From positions 7,369 to 71,368 of the forward strand of contig JAOZFN010000006.1 of NCBI GenBank assembly GCA_027492205.1: 64,000 nucleotides of DNA, written 5' to 3'. Both the position numbers and the translations under genes were made by a program. This stretch comes from Thermoproteota archaeon. Lineage in GTDB: Archaea > Korarchaeota > Korarchaeia > Korarchaeales > Korarchaeaceae. The notes below the pieces were generated by a model. The model was not told the DNA's origin and made no database searches. It saw only the letters and a program-made list of their open reading frames with translations. Positions 18,744-29,150 of the stretch are shown here, one piece after another. Numbering within the stretch: position 1 is the first letter of the stretch; the number at the start of each line of letters is the position of its first letter.

Positions 18744-20009
18744 TCACTTCTTCCTCTCGAGGGGCTTGACGTCGAGCACTATGCCGGCGGCGACCGTGAT
18801 GCCCATGTCCCTGACGGCGAACCTGCCCAGCTGCGGGAACTCCTGGTACTTCTCGAGGACGAAGGGCTTGATGGGCCTCATCTTGACTATGGCGGCGTCT
18901 CCCTTCTTGATGAAGGACGGGTTCTCCTCGATGACCTGGCCGGTCCTGGGGTCGAGCTTCTTCACGAGTTCGGTGATCCTGGCGGACACGTGGCCGGTGT
19001 GGGCGTGGACCACGGGGGTGTAGCCGGCGGCTATGGCGGTGGGGTGCTGGAGCACCACTATCTGGGCGGTGAACTCCTCCACCACGGTGGGCGGGTTGTT
19101 CGGGTGGCCGATGACGTCGCCCCTCTTTATCTCCTTCCTCTCGACGCCCTTGAGGTTGATGCCTATGTTATCGCCGGGCTCGGCCTTGGGCAGCTTCTCG
19201 TGGTGCATCTCGATGCTCTTGACCTCAGCGGTCTTGTGCAGCGGCTCGATGATCACGGTGTCGCCGGGCTTGATGACACCCGTCTCGACCCTGCCGACGA
19301 CCACAGTGCCGACTCCGGTGATGGAGAAGACGTCCTGCACGGGGATCCTCAGCGGCTTGTCGACGGGCTTCGGCGGGGCCTTGAAGGTGTCCATCACCTC
19401 GAACAGGGTCGGGCCGTCGTACCACGGCATCTTGTCACTCTTCCGATAGACGTTGTCGCCCTCAAGACCGCTGCAGGGGACGAACTGGATCTCATCGGGG
19501 TTGTAGCCGACCTTCCTCAGGAGCTCAGAGACCTGCTCCTTCAGCTCCTCGAACCTCTCCTTGCTGTAGTTGACGGTCGGGTCGTCCATCTTGGAGATGG
19601 CGACGGCCAGCTGGTTCACGCCGAGGGTCTTGATCAGGAAGACGTGCTCGATGGTCTGGGCCTGGACTCCCTCTCCCCTCTTGGCAGAGACCACGAGGAC
19701 CGCGGCGTCGGCCTGGCTGGCGCCGGTGATCATGTTCTTGACGAAGTCCCTGTGGCCCGGGGCGTCGATGATGGTGATCAGCTTGTGGGGGGTCTCGAGC
19801 TTGGTGTGGAACAGGTCGATGGTCATTCCGCGCTCTCTCTCCTCCTTGAGCCTGTCCACGACCCAGGCGAACTTGGCGTCGTGAGCCAGCTCCTCGGGCG
19901 GGAGTTCCTTGATTATACCGGCGTCCCAGTACAGCCTGCCTATCAGGGTGGACTTGCCGTGGTCGACGTGTCCCACGAACACGACGTTCACGTGCTCCTT
20001 CTCGGGCAT
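18744..20009 (-). CDS. tuf: translation elongation factor EF-1A
   Basis: [54 protein letters not shown]. Confidence 0.98.
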   Translation of the reverse strand: MPEKEHVNVVFVGHVDHGKSTLIGRLYWDAGIIKELPPEELAHDAKFAWVVDRLKEERERGMTIDLFHTKLETPHKLITIIDAPGHRDFVKNMITGASQADAAVLVVSAKRGEGVQAQTIEHVFLIKTLGVNQLAVAISKMDDPTVNYSKERFEELKEQVSELLRKVGYNPDEIQFVPCSGLEGDNVYRKSDKMPWYDGPTLFEVMDTFKAPPKPVDKPLRIPVQDVFSITGVGTVVVGRVETGVIKPGDTVIIEPLHKTAEVKSIEMHHEKLPKAEPGDNIGINLKGVERKEIKRGDVIGHPNNPPTVVEEFTAQIVVLQHPTAIAAGYTPVVHAHTGHVSARITELVKKLDPRTGQVIEENPSFIKKGDAAIVKMRPIKPFVLEKYQEFPQLGRFAVRDMGITVAAGIVLDVKPLERKK

Positions 20010-20072
20010 CTCTCATCACCCTCTACACACGAATGCCGCACTCACGCGGGTCCTTGGGTTTTTTACGTTCGA

Positions 20073-20082
20073 GTTTTAAAAC
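20073..20082. promoter_or_regulatory. palindromic TATA box GTTTTAAAAC between divergent EF-1A and a membrane-protein gene
   Basis: About 29 nt before ATG 20106 (plus) and about 65 nt before the EF-1A start (minus). Confidence 0.55.
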
Positions 20083-20105
20083 TTATTTGAGCGAGGCTGG
20101 AGCCG

Positions 20106-20633
20106 ATGTCAACGCCAAAGGCTAGGAGCGCGCCCTTATCGGGTCCAAGGCTTGAGGAGTCTGCTCTACAGAAGCTGGGTCTGGCGACGGCCTGGGCATG
20201 TCTAGGTCCGGCGGGTTCCATGCTCATCGGGGCACTGGCATGCGGACGTATGGGATGCCCCCTCATACCAGGATACGGCCCCCTGAACCTGGCGGCGCTG
20301 ATGGTCGCGATTCTCCTCTTCTTTTACGCCGATAGGGCCGTGAAAGCGATAAGGAAGGGAGATCCCAGGCCCTTCAGCAGAGTCCTGATAATCGGGGGGC
20401 TGGAGATACCTCTGCTCGGGCTCGCGTCGGCCCTGGCTGCGAGGACCGGCGAGACTCTGCTGACCACGCTCGCCTTCTCGGCGCTGGCCTATAGCATACT
20501 GGCCTCCGGCTGGAAGCACCTAACGCTCCTCTCCGAGGGGTCTCTAGAGCCAGAGCAGGAGAGGAGGGGGGAGGCCAGGGAGATCAGGGGCAAGGAGAGA
20601 GGCAAGGCGAAGAAGGCCAAGGGGAGGAGCTGA
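20106..20633 (+). CDS. small polytopic membrane protein with basic C-terminal tail
   Basis: Several hydrophobic segments, then ERRGEAREIRGKERGKAKKAKGRS. Confidence 0.6.
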   Translation: MSTPKARSAPLSGPRLEESALQKLGLATAWACLGPAGSMLIGALACGRMGCPLIPGYGPLNLAALMVAILLFFYADRAVKAIRKGDPRPFSRVLIIGGLEIPLLGLASALAARTGETLLTTLAFSALAYSILASGWKHLTLLSEGSLEPEQERRGEAREIRGKERGKAKKAKGRS

Positions 20634-20639
20634 TGAGCC

Positions 20640-21677
20640 TCAGGGGGGCCTGAAGATCCTACCCGATTTGACTCCCAGCGACGCATCCGTTAGGTCCATG
20701 GACCTCTCCGCAGACAGATCGGTGGCGATGGCCCTTATCGCGTCGATGTTCTCTGGGATCACAATCGCCTCCTGATGTATCGCCTGGAACAGGTAGAGCC
20801 ACCGCCCGTTCACGCTCACCGAGTCGGCCCAGACGACGTTCTCGTAGATGTCAGCCCTGGGCCTGCCGAGTTCCCGTCCAATGTCCAGGACGTCCGCGGT
20901 TGACCTGAATCCGGAGGCCGCCGACACGAGCACGATCCTCCTCTCCGAAGAGAGCATCCCGAGGACCTCCTCCCTGCTGGTCTCCCGGCCCAGCTTGACC
21001 GCCAAGCTGTGCACGTGGCTGTGCGTCGTTGGAGCCTTGACGGCCATGGTGATCACGTTGAGCCCCGGGATCACGGTCTGCAGGTCGGGTCCGTGGTGAG
21101 AAGGGATCCTCGGCGGGTCCGGAACCAGGGCGTCGATGGGGCCCTTCTTGACCTCCTTTGGATCGGCCGCCCTCCTAACGAGCGTCACTATGGCCCTCTC
21201 CACACCGAACTCCCTGTCGAGCGCGTTGAGGAGCCTGGCCAAGCCCGTGGTGTTGCAGGAGACCACCCTCACGAACCGTCTCCCCCTGGCCGCATCGTAG
21301 TTGACCTGGGCGACGAAGCTTACCTCAGCCACATCCGGCGGCTCGCCCCCCTGGAAGACGGCCTTGACACCAGTGGACTCGTACGTGTCCCGCATATCCC
21401 GGCCCTTGCCCCCGGGGGTCGTGTCCACGACGACGTCCACCTCACGCAGGAGATCGTCGAGCGTTCCATGAATCGGCAGCCCCCTCTCTCGCCACGCCCG
21501 TAGGCCGACCTCCGAGGGCGCGAAGAACCTTACCCCCCTCAGGCTGACCGCGATCTCCGCCCTGTAGTCTGGCGTGGGCTTGACCACCCCGACCAGCTTC
21601 ATGTCCGACTGGGACCTGACGGCATCCGCGACCCTCGAGCCTATAGTCCCGTAGCCCACCACGCCCACCCTTATCAT
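20640..21677 (-). CDS. gap: archaeal-type (type II) glyceraldehyde-3-phosphate dehydrogenase
   Basis: VGVVGYGTIGSRVADAV; VVSCNTTGLARLLNALD; VPDPPRIPSHHGPDLQTV. Confidence 0.96.
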   Translation of the reverse strand: MIRVGVVGYGTIGSRVADAVRSQSDMKLVGVVKPTPDYRAEIAVSLRGVRFFAPSEVGLRAWRERGLPIHGTLDDLLREVDVVVDTTPGGKGRDMRDTYESTGVKAVFQGGEPPDVAEVSFVAQVNYDAARGRRFVRVVSCNTTGLARLLNALDREFGVERAIVTLVRRAADPKEVKKGPIDALVPDPPRIPSHHGPDLQTVIPGLNVITMAVKAPTTHSHVHSLAVKLGRETSREEVLGMLSSERRIVLVSAASGFRSTADVLDIGRELGRPRADIYENVVWADSVSVNGRWLYLFQAIHQEAIVIPENIDAIRAIATDLSAERSMDLTDASLGVKSGRIFRPP

Positions 21678-21684
21678 ATGGACC

Positions 21685-22938
21685 TCACCTCCTCAGTAGC
21701 ACGTCGACTGCCGGCAGGGGTAGGCCCGAGAGGGCGTAGAGAATGGCGCCCCCCGCCGTGTATATCCTGCCCTCCTCCAGGCCGACCATCTTGGCGGCCA
21801 CGCTGAGGTGACCTCCGCAGAACACCACCTCCTTCTTTGCCCTCGAGCAGGATCTGACGAAGTCCAGGGTACCCTTCCTAAATCTGGGATCCTCGAACAT
21901 GCCGAACGGCCCGTTCGCCACCACTATGTCTGAGTCGGCCACTGCGTCGGCGTAGATTCCGGTTGTGCCCGGTCCCACGTCCACGATGACCTTGCCCTCT
22001 GGCACGTTGTAGACGGGGGCGTGAGAGATCTCGTCCGTGTCCGGATCCCAGACGACGAAGTCCACTGGGTAGAGTATCTTCCCCTGGAACTCGGTCATTA
22101 GCCTCTTGGCCGCGGGCAAGAGGATCTCCCTCCTCTTGTACGTTGCGGCGGTGCTCGGTATCTTGTTGCCGGCCGCCTCGGCCATCAAGACGCCCAGCAG
22201 ACCACCCGTGATTACTAGGTCGACCAGCCCGCCCCTGAGAGACGCGTCAAGCACCCTTATCTTGTCCTCGAGCTTCGCCCCCCCAAGGGCGAAGACCCTC
22301 CTTCCTTGGACCTTGTGAATCTCCGCCAGCTCTCTGAGCATCGTTACGAGGAGCCTGCCCGCGGCCGAGGGGAGCAAGAGTGGGAAAGCGACCAGAGAGG
22401 GCTGGGAGCGGTGCGCCGCCTGGAATGCGTCGTCAACGTATGCGTCGAAGAGCGGGGCCAGCCTTCTGGCCATGTGCGTCCTCACGAGCTTCTCAGGTTC
22501 GTCCTCGAGGTTCTCCTCCGAGTGGAACCTGAGGTTCTCCAGCATGAGCAGCTCCCCCGGCCTGAGGCCTCGGATCTTCTCCCTCGCGGCGCTTCCAACG
22601 ACGGAGTCGGTCCACTGCACATCCGTCTCGAGGATCTGACTCAGAATCTTGGCGTGGGCCTCCGTGCTAATGAAGTCGGGGCTCCCCGGCCTCCCCTGGT
22701 GGGTGCCGACGACGACCGCGGCTCCGTTATCGAGCAGCTCGCGGAGGGTTTCGGCAGCCTGCTCGATCTTCGTGGCGTCCATGATCACGGGCTCCGGGCC
22801 GTCCCCCTTCTCCACCGGGACGTTCATGTCCACCCTGACAAAGACCTTCTTCCCCTCCACGTTCAGGTCCTCGATCTTGGGGAGGGCCTCGACCTTCGCC
22901 CCCCACGTGAGGTTGATCCTGGTGGCAGTGAGCCTCAA
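21685..22938 (-). CDS. pgk: phosphoglycerate kinase
   Basis: KKVFVRVDMNVPVEKG; VVVGTHQGRPGSPDF; ALGGAKLEDKI; VANGPFGMFEDPRF. Confidence 0.96.
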   Translation of the reverse strand: MRLTATRINLTWGAKVEALPKIEDLNVEGKKVFVRVDMNVPVEKGDGPEPVIMDATKIEQAAETLRELLDNGAAVVVGTHQGRPGSPDFISTEAHAKILSQILETDVQWTDSVVGSAAREKIRGLRPGELLMLENLRFHSEENLEDEPEKLVRTHMARRLAPLFDAYVDDAFQAAHRSQPSLVAFPLLLPSAAGRLLVTMLRELAEIHKVQGRRVFALGGAKLEDKIRVLDASLRGGLVDLVITGGLLGVLMAEAAGNKIPSTAATYKRREILLPAAKRLMTEFQGKILYPVDFVVWDPDTDEISHAPVYNVPEGKVIVDVGPGTTGIYADAVADSDIVVANGPFGMFEDPRFRKGTLDFVRSCSRAKKEVVFCGGHLSVAAKMVGLEEGRIYTAGGAILYALSGLPLPAVDVLLRR

Positions 22939-23753
22939 GGCTCCACCACCGCCCCCTCGAGAGCGTCCTTACAGGCGCAGGACCTCTCTTGGGGTATTCT
23001 CTCCACGGCGATCCTGAGCATGGACTTCACGTCCTCTATCCTGCGGGCGAAGACCTCCTTGACCTCGTCGTGGGTGAGCTTGGCCGGGCCGGATACTCCG
23101 GCGGCGTAGTTGGTCACCACGGTCACCGTGGCGTAGCAGGCGGCCACCTCCCTCGCCAGAATGGCCTCGGGGCACCCGGTCATCCCAACGACCGTGCCGC
23201 CCAGCATCCTGAAGGCCCGTATCTCGGCGGGCGTCTCGAACCTATTGCCCTCGGCGCAAACGTACACGCCCCCATCGACCGGATCAAGCCCCAGCTCCCT
23301 TCCGGCCTCCAGGAGGGCGCCCCTCAGCTCCGGGCAGTAGGTGTGCGGAGTCATCGACACGTGGACGACGCCGCCGACGACCCTGTCTCCGATGCGGATT
23401 CTGGTCTTCCCGTCGTAGAAGGTCGTCGGCCGATTCTTGGTGAAGTCGATGAGGTCGTCGGGTATAAGTATCGTGCCCGGGCCATGAGCGGGGTCGAGGG
23501 AGCCCACGGCGTTGGTGGCGAGTATCCTGACGACCCCCAGGGTGCGGAGGGCGAGTATGTTCGCCCTATAGTTGACCATGAAGGGGGGCACCTCGTGCCT
23601 CTCACCATGCCTCGGTATGAACGCGACCTCACTCCCCCCCATCTTGCCGACCGCGACCTTCACCTGACCGAAGGGCGTGTCGACTATCAGCCTCTCAGGA
23701 TCCTCTAGAAGCTCGTAAAACCCGCTGCCGCCTATAATGCCAACTTTGGGCAT
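22935..23753 (-). CDS. S-methyl-5'-thioadenosine phosphorylase
   Basis: VGIIGGSGFYELLEDPE; FIPRHGERHEVPPFMVNYRANI; MTGCPEAILAREVAACYATVTVVTNYAAG. Confidence 0.95.
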   Translation of the reverse strand: MPKVGIIGGSGFYELLEDPERLIVDTPFGQVKVAVGKMGGSEVAFIPRHGERHEVPPFMVNYRANILALRTLGVVRILATNAVGSLDPAHGPGTILIPDDLIDFTKNRPTTFYDGKTRIRIGDRVVGGVVHVSMTPHTYCPELRGALLEAGRELGLDPVDGGVYVCAEGNRFETPAEIRAFRMLGGTVVGMTGCPEAILAREVAACYATVTVVTNYAAGVSGPAKLTHDEVKEVFARRIEDVKSMLRIAVERIPQERSCACKDALEGAVVEP

Positions 23754-23829
23754 TTTGGACGCTCACCCTGCTCCCTATCTAGCTGGCAATATTTTAAATA
23801 GCGGAACGGGTCGCGATTCGACGGATCAG

Positions 23830-23850
23830 GGGACCGCAGCCGAAGGTCCC
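23830..23850 (+). promoter_or_regulatory. leader hairpin GGGACC-N9-GGTCCC upstream of the thermosome gene
   Basis: Perfect 6-bp inverted repeat in a long leader (TATA-like ATTTTAAATA at 23791-23800; SD GGGAGGTGA near 23867). Confidence 0.45.
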
Positions 23851-23880
23851 GATTCAATTGGAACCTGGGAGGTGAACGGA

Positions 23881-25530
23881 TTGGCTCTTGCGACCATAGG
23901 GGGAAGACCCGTCCTCATACTGAAGGAGGGTACCACCCGGACCAGAGGAGAAGAGGCGAGGAGGATCAATATAATGGCGGCTCGGGCCATCTCTGACGCC
24001 ATCAAGACCACCCTCGGCCCCAAGGGAATGGACAAGATGATAGTGGACTCGCTGGGCGACATCACCATCAGCAACGACGGCGCCACGATCTTGGAGGAGA
24101 TGGAGGTCGCGCACCCGGCCGCCAAGATCATGGTCAACCTCGCCAAGGCTCAGGACAAGGAGGTGGGGGACGGCACCACTACCGCGGTCGTCCTAGCTGG
24201 GGAGCTATTGGCCGAGGCGGAGAACCTCCTCAACAAGGATATCCACCCGACAATCATCATAGACGGCTATGAGAGAGCCCTGAGGTTCGTCGAGGGCGAA
24301 CTGGACAAGATCGCCATAGAGGTGGATCCCGACGACTTGGAACTTCTCAAGAAGGTTGCCGAGACCTCTATGAGCAGCAAGCTGGTTAGGGGCGCGAGGA
24401 AGAAGCTGGCCGAAGTCGTTGTCGAGGCCGTCAAGGCCGTTGAGGAGGTGCAGGGCGGAAAGAGGGTCGTGGACGTGGACAACGTGAAGATCATGAAGAA
24501 GAAGGGAGAGAGCCTTGACGAGACCCAGTTCATCAGGGGGGTCGTGCTCGACAAGGAGGTCGTCCACAGGGACATGCCGAAGCTTATCAGGGACGCCAAG
24601 ATTGCCCTCCTGAACCTGTCCCTCGAGGTCAAGAAGCCCGAGATCGACGTTGAGATCCAGATATCCAGCCCAGAGGAGCTGAGGGCCTTCATAGACCAGG
24701 AGACTCAGATCCTCAGGGAGAAGGTGGAGAAGATCGCCGCTACCGGTGCCAACGTGGTCTTCTGCCAGAAGGGCATCGACGAGGTGGCCCAGCACTTCCT
24801 CGCCCAGAAGGGCATAATGGCCGTCCGCAGGGTCAGCGAGAAGGACATGAAGAGGCTCGAGAGAGCCACCGGCGGGAAGATAGTCAACAACCTTGAGGAC
24901 CTCACCGAGGACGAGCTGGGCTACGCGGGACTCGTGGAGGAGAGGAAGATCGGCGAGGATCGCATGGTGTTCGTTGAGGACTGCAAGAACCCCAAGGCCG
25001 TGACCGTCCTCCTGAGGGCCGGCGCGGACACCATCCTCGACGAGGCCGAGAGGGGCCTGAAGGATGCCCTCTACGTGGTTAGGAACGTCGTCGAGGACGG
25101 CAAGGTCTGCTACGGCGGCGGCGCGGTGCAGATCGACCTGGCCAGGAAGCTAAGAGACTACGCCGAGACCGTCGGGGGCAAGGAGCAGCTGGCCATGGAG
25201 GCCTACGCCGCCGCGCTGGAGTCCATCCCGAGGATACTGGCAGAGAACGCTGGCATGGACTCCATAGACGTCCTCGTCAGGCTCAGGCAAGCCCACGCCG
25301 AGGGCAAGGTGTCCTACGGCGTCGACCCCGTCAGGGGAGAGATCGCCGACATGGCCGAGCTGGGCGTCTACGACACCTACAGGGGAGTGAAGAACTCCAT
25401 CTCCTCCGCCACGGAGACAGCGATCCTGATAATCAAGACTGACGACATAATAGCCGCCAAGCCGTACGAGAAGGAAGAGAAGAAGGAGGAGAAGGAGGAG
25501 GAGAAGGAGGAGAGCAAGTTCGAGTTCTGA
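23881..25530 (+). CDS. thermosome subunit (group II chaperonin)
   Basis: [68 protein letters not shown] start after strong SD proposed instead of 23737. Confidence 0.96.
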   Translation: MALATIGGRPVLILKEGTTRTRGEEARRINIMAARAISDAIKTTLGPKGMDKMIVDSLGDITISNDGATILEEMEVAHPAAKIMVNLAKAQDKEVGDGTTTAVVLAGELLAEAENLLNKDIHPTIIIDGYERALRFVEGELDKIAIEVDPDDLELLKKVAETSMSSKLVRGARKKLAEVVVEAVKAVEEVQGGKRVVDVDNVKIMKKKGESLDETQFIRGVVLDKEVVHRDMPKLIRDAKIALLNLSLEVKKPEIDVEIQISSPEELRAFIDQETQILREKVEKIAATGANVVFCQKGIDEVAQHFLAQKGIMAVRRVSEKDMKRLERATGGKIVNNLEDLTEDELGYAGLVEERKIGEDRMVFVEDCKNPKAVTVLLRAGADTILDEAERGLKDALYVVRNVVEDGKVCYGGGAVQIDLARKLRDYAETVGGKEQLAMEAYAAALESIPRILAENAGMDSIDVLVRLRQAHAEGKVSYGVDPVRGEIADMAELGVYDTYRGVKNSISSATETAILIIKTDDIIAAKPYEKEEKKEEKEEEKEESKFEF

Positions 25531-25546
25531 GCTCTCCTCTCTCAAA

Positions 25547-25555
25547 CTCTTTTTC
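25547..25555 (+). terminator. T-rich termination tract after thermosome
   Basis: CTCTTTTTC between convergent genes. Confidence 0.5.
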
Positions 25556-25561
25556 TACCCA

Positions 25562-26956
25562 TCACCCCTTGTCGGAGAGGTTCCTGTCTCCACCCCGGCG
25601 GAGCGCGCCGGACACCAGCAGGGCAAGCGCCGGCGCGAAGAACGAGTAGAGGTAGGGGTGCACGGGGCCTGACTCAATCCAGACGAGGCTGGCGCTGAGG
25701 AGTATTGGGTAGAGCACCTTCGCAGCGGAGTCTCCCGAGCGAGCCAGCTTGAGCACGCCGCCCGCTATGGCGCCGAGCACTAGGGGAACCGCCGCGACTC
25801 CGACGACGCCGAAGTCTATCCAGATGGGCCCCACCATGGAGGTCGTGTAGGCGACCGGCAGGCCCACGACGGCCTCGCCCGTCAGCGCGCCCACGAGAGG
25901 CCTCGGAATTCCAAGCATGGTCAGCAGAGGGTTAATGAACAGGAGAATTCCGTAGGTCATCCCCCAGGGCGGGTAGGTCTTCAGGATCAGCGTCAGGGAA
26001 TACAGGGTGAAGCCGGCTCTGCTAACGAGGACGTAGTAGGCGTCACCAGTGAGGCCGGCCCTCGCCATGAGTATTACCTTCTGAAAGGTGAACATCAGGA
26101 GGCCGGGGACCGCCAGGTACGCGAGGACCTGCCTGACCTTGACTAGTCCACCCAGCCACATGGCAACGATCAGCGTTCCGAGGGCAACCACCACGTCCAG
26201 CCTGAACCCCGACGGGAACGTGAGGGCGAGGGAAATTCCCATTAGGCCGGCGCAGGCAATAAGGGCGTCCTCCCTTCGAATTGATCCCTTCTGGCCAGCC
26301 GCGGAGGACAACCAAGCAACGAGGGCAGACAGGCCAAGGAGGTACGCGTCGTAGCTGATCATCCAGAATGCGTCGTGCCTTCTCAGCTCTGGGTATAGGA
26401 GGGGAATGGCGCCCAGCCGCAGGTAGTTGACCAAGAGCCCCACGCCACCGGCGATGAGCAGGGGCAGGGAGAAGTGAAGGAGACCCTCGCCCCTCAGCCG
26501 TATGACCGCGCGGCCGGGAACCCTGGAGATCGCAGCCCTAGCGCCCAGCGAGTACGCCGCCACGGCTAAGGTCCACAGCGCGATGCCTGCAACCCACAGC
26601 GTGAGGTCCACTATCGGCAGGGGGCTCACAAGCGCCAGCGCCAGGTAGAGCGCGTAGGCCAGTGGGACGGCCAGCACGGGAGAGGCCGCCCCGTATCTCC
26701 CAGAAGCCACCGCAAGTGTTCTGAGAACGAGGCTCGAGGCCGACGCCTCGACGAGGCGATCGGCGAGTTTGTTGACGAAGGAAAAGGCCCTGCGAAGCGT
26801 GCCCGGAATCCGTGAGATTCTGAGACCTTCGTGGACCTCACAGGCGTGGGCTGTGGGCGCCACGGACGCCAGAATCTCCTCGAGGAACCTGCCGACCGCC
26901 ATCTCAAGCTTGATGAGGATCCTAATGGCTCTCCAGGTTAGGCTCATCGAACCCAC
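25562..26956 (-). CDS. polytopic membrane protein, oligosaccharide repeat-unit polymerase (Wzy-like) candidate
   Basis: Many hydrophobic segments; LRLGAIPLLYPELRRHDAFWMISYDAYLLGLS, FRLDVVVALGTLIVAMW, SRAGFTLYSLTLILKTYPPWGMTYG resemble archaeal O-unit polymerase-like proteins. Confidence 0.5.
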   Translation of the reverse strand: MGSMSLTWRAIRILIKLEMAVGRFLEEILASVAPTAHACEVHEGLRISRIPGTLRRAFSFVNKLADRLVEASASSLVLRTLAVASGRYGAASPVLAVPLAYALYLALALVSPLPIVDLTLWVAGIALWTLAVAAYSLGARAAISRVPGRAVIRLRGEGLLHFSLPLLIAGGVGLLVNYLRLGAIPLLYPELRRHDAFWMISYDAYLLGLSALVAWLSSAAGQKGSIRREDALIACAGLMGISLALTFPSGFRLDVVVALGTLIVAMWLGGLVKVRQVLAYLAVPGLLMFTFQKVILMARAGLTGDAYYVLVSRAGFTLYSLTLILKTYPPWGMTYGILLFINPLLTMLGIPRPLVGALTGEAVVGLPVAYTTSMVGPIWIDFGVVGVAAVPLVLGAIAGGVLKLARSGDSAAKVLYPILLSASLVWIESGPVHPYLYSFFAPALALLVSGALRRGGDRNLSDKG

Positions 26957-26959
26957 CCC

Positions 26960-27865
26960 CTATCCCTTGAACTCGACCATGAACTTGGCGTAGCGGACCC
27001 CTTCCACGGAGGAGACGGCCCCGTATATGGCGGACTTCTCTCCCGGGCTTGGTGGTCTGTCGAAGACCACCTTGACCCGGATGTCATACGCCAGCATCTT
27101 GCGCGCGTCTGCAGGCAGCCATGCCCTCAGGATGGAGTCGAGCTTGGTGAGGTCCTCCCAGTTCATGTTCTCCACGACCAAGTAGAAGGGGGTCACCGTC
27201 GAGCCTACGAAGAGGAAGAGGCCGGAGCACTCCTCATTGACCTCACTCTGTAGCCAGTATATCGGAACCTCGTTCCCCCTTATGGCCTCAGAGAGGCCCC
27301 CACCGTGCAGCTTGAAGGACACGAACAGCTCGTATCCCACGCCGCCACTCGACACGGCGCCGGCGACCTCCCCCACCCTGGAGATCAGGTCATCCAATCC
27401 GTCGGTCCACAGTGGGTCCAGGCTCACCAGCAGCCTGTCTACGTTCCTGTCTACCTTGAGAGCGAGTCTGAGGGGGTCGACCTCCTGCGGAAGCGGGTCC
27501 CTCACCTTCTGGTCGGAGGAGTAGACCAGGAACACGTCTCCCCCCGCGCTGAAGTATATGGTCGCCCTGGCTGAGTCCAGGACGAATCCCGTGGAGTTTA
27601 TCAGCGTTCCATTGACGTGGACGCCGAGTATTCCGCCTCTCAGCGAGTATCCCCTGGACCGGTAGAAGTTGGCTATGTACGCGGCCGACTGGCCGCTCCT
27701 CACGTCTCCCCGGTAGTATAAGTGAGCGTTCACCTTCATGTAGGCGACTCCCACCGCGGCGGTCACGACGAGAATGTCCAGCGCGACCCCCAGGAGTCTC
27801 AACGCCCTATCCGACTCCACGGCCACCTCACCCCTCGCGCCTAACCCTGATCCCCTCAGCCCCAA
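26960..27865 (-). CDS. bitopic membrane protein with ectodomain (paralog B)
   Basis: Single N-terminal TM VALDILVVTAAVGVAYMKV followed by about 250 aa soluble domain. Confidence 0.6.
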   Translation of the reverse strand: MGLRGSGLGARGEVAVESDRALRLLGVALDILVVTAAVGVAYMKVNAHLYYRGDVRSGQSAAYIANFYRSRGYSLRGGILGVHVNGTLINSTGFVLDSARATIYFSAGGDVFLVYSSDQKVRDPLPQEVDPLRLALKVDRNVDRLLVSLDPLWTDGLDDLISRVGEVAGAVSSGGVGYELFVSFKLHGGGLSEAIRGNEVPIYWLQSEVNEECSGLFLFVGSTVTPFYLVVENMNWEDLTKLDSILRAWLPADARKMLAYDIRVKVVFDRPPSPGEKSAIYGAVSSVEGVRYAKFMVEFKG

Positions 27866-28655
27866 TCTCCCGCAGAGAACCTCCGACGGCGTCTGCGTCC
27901 ACCCTCACGGGATCTGTGAGTACGGTAAGCTGGATTGGTCCCGAGATTAATCCCTTCACGGCGACCCCCTCTCTCTCGAGTATCTCAATGATCCTTCTGA
28001 GCAGGGTGGAGGAGTCTTCGGCTGGCACGAATCTCATCTTGACGAGGATCTCATTCCCAGCCGTCTCGACTTCTATGACCCCCCCCTGCCCGGCAGCCAC
28101 GTCCTGAATCAGGCTGGCCGGGATCGTCACGTTGGACTCCTCCATCCATACCCCGACCGTAGCCGACACGAGGCAGGCTTCAACGCCCTCGAAGCGCTCG
28201 AGGATCGTGCAGAGCGACTCTAGGGAGTCCGGTCCTATGGTTTCACTCGGGACTATGGCGTCGATCCTGACCACACCGCTGGGCTGCTCTATTCTCATGA
28301 GTATTCTGCTGGGAACTCCGTTGACGTAGGGCCTGTCGAACTCGTCCGACAGCACTAAGACCCCCCTCTGGGGGTCGAAGAGGACCAGCCTCTTGCTGTC
28401 CGCGTACACGACTCTCCCAATCGCTTTGAATGATCCTCCCGCGTACCAGGCCCCCTCGACCTCGAGTTCCACGGCGTACCCGCGAGATGCCGAGCTGTGA
28501 TAAGTGGCGGCTATGCCCACCATGTTGGCGCCCCGGATGTCGAAGTACCTGTCCCTGGGGGTGACGGCCGCGTAGGCCACCCCGACGGCGACGGACAGAA
28601 CCACCATGTCCAGGGCCAGCCCGAGCGCTCGCCTCTTCGCCCCACCCTCAACCAA
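27828..28655 (-). CDS. bitopic membrane protein with ectodomain (paralog A)
   Basis: TM LALDMVVLSVAVGVAYAAV, near-identical in pattern to the downstream gene. Confidence 0.6.
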   Translation of the reverse strand: MVEGGAKRRALGLALDMVVLSVAVGVAYAAVTPRDRYFDIRGANMVGIAATYHSSASRGYAVELEVEGAWYAGGSFKAIGRVVYADSKRLVLFDPQRGVLVLSDEFDRPYVNGVPSRILMRIEQPSGVVRIDAIVPSETIGPDSLESLCTILERFEGVEACLVSATVGVWMEESNVTIPASLIQDVAAGQGGVIEVETAGNEILVKMRFVPAEDSSTLLRRIIEILEREGVAVKGLISGPIQLTVLTDPVRVDADAVGGSLREIGAEGIRVRREG

Positions 28656-28742
28656 CGCCTCAACCCTCCATTCAGTCGAGCCTTCGCCAGCGGTATGCTT
28701 ATTTAACCGAGGGTAGGCTGGGACCGGGGAGGTCGTGGATCA

Positions 28743-29150
28743 GTGCCGCACTACTACCACGGACCCGTGGCCACCCGCGGAAGAACCCCGACGGGAGGGA
28801 AGATCCGGAAGACTCGCAAGAAGAGGAAGAGGGAGATGGGCAGGTTCCCGGCTCTCACGAGGATAGGAGAGAGGAGACTGAAGCTCATCAGGGCGATGGG
28901 AGGGAACTACAAGCTGAGGCTGCTGAGCGACAGCTACGCTAACGTCGTTGTGCCGGGAGAGGGTGCGAAGAGGGTCAGGATCTTGGACGTGGTGGACAAC
29001 CCGGCGAGCAAGGCCTTCAAGAGGTTCAAGATCATAACTCGCGGGGCGATCATCAGGACCGAGCTGGGCCTGGCCAGAGTGACCTCCAGCCCGGGGCAGC
29101 ACGGCGTGATAAACGCCGTCCTGATGGAGGAGGAGCAGTCTGCCTCGTGA
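28743..29150 (+). CDS. rps8e: ribosomal protein eS8 (GTG start)
   Basis: [94 protein letters not shown]. Confidence 0.96.
   Translation: MPHYYHGPVATRGRTPTGGKIRKTRKKRKREMGRFPALTRIGERRLKLIRAMGGNYKLRLLSDSYANVVVPGEGAKRVRILDVVDNPASKAFKRFKIITRGAIIRTELGLARVTSSPGQHGVINAVLMEEEQSAS

Noticed and set aside
18990-20090. Long plus-strand ORF (366 aa) antisense to EF-1A
   Set aside because: High-GC shadow ORF: low-complexity Gly/Leu/Asp/His-rich translation and the opposite strand is an unambiguous EF-1A.
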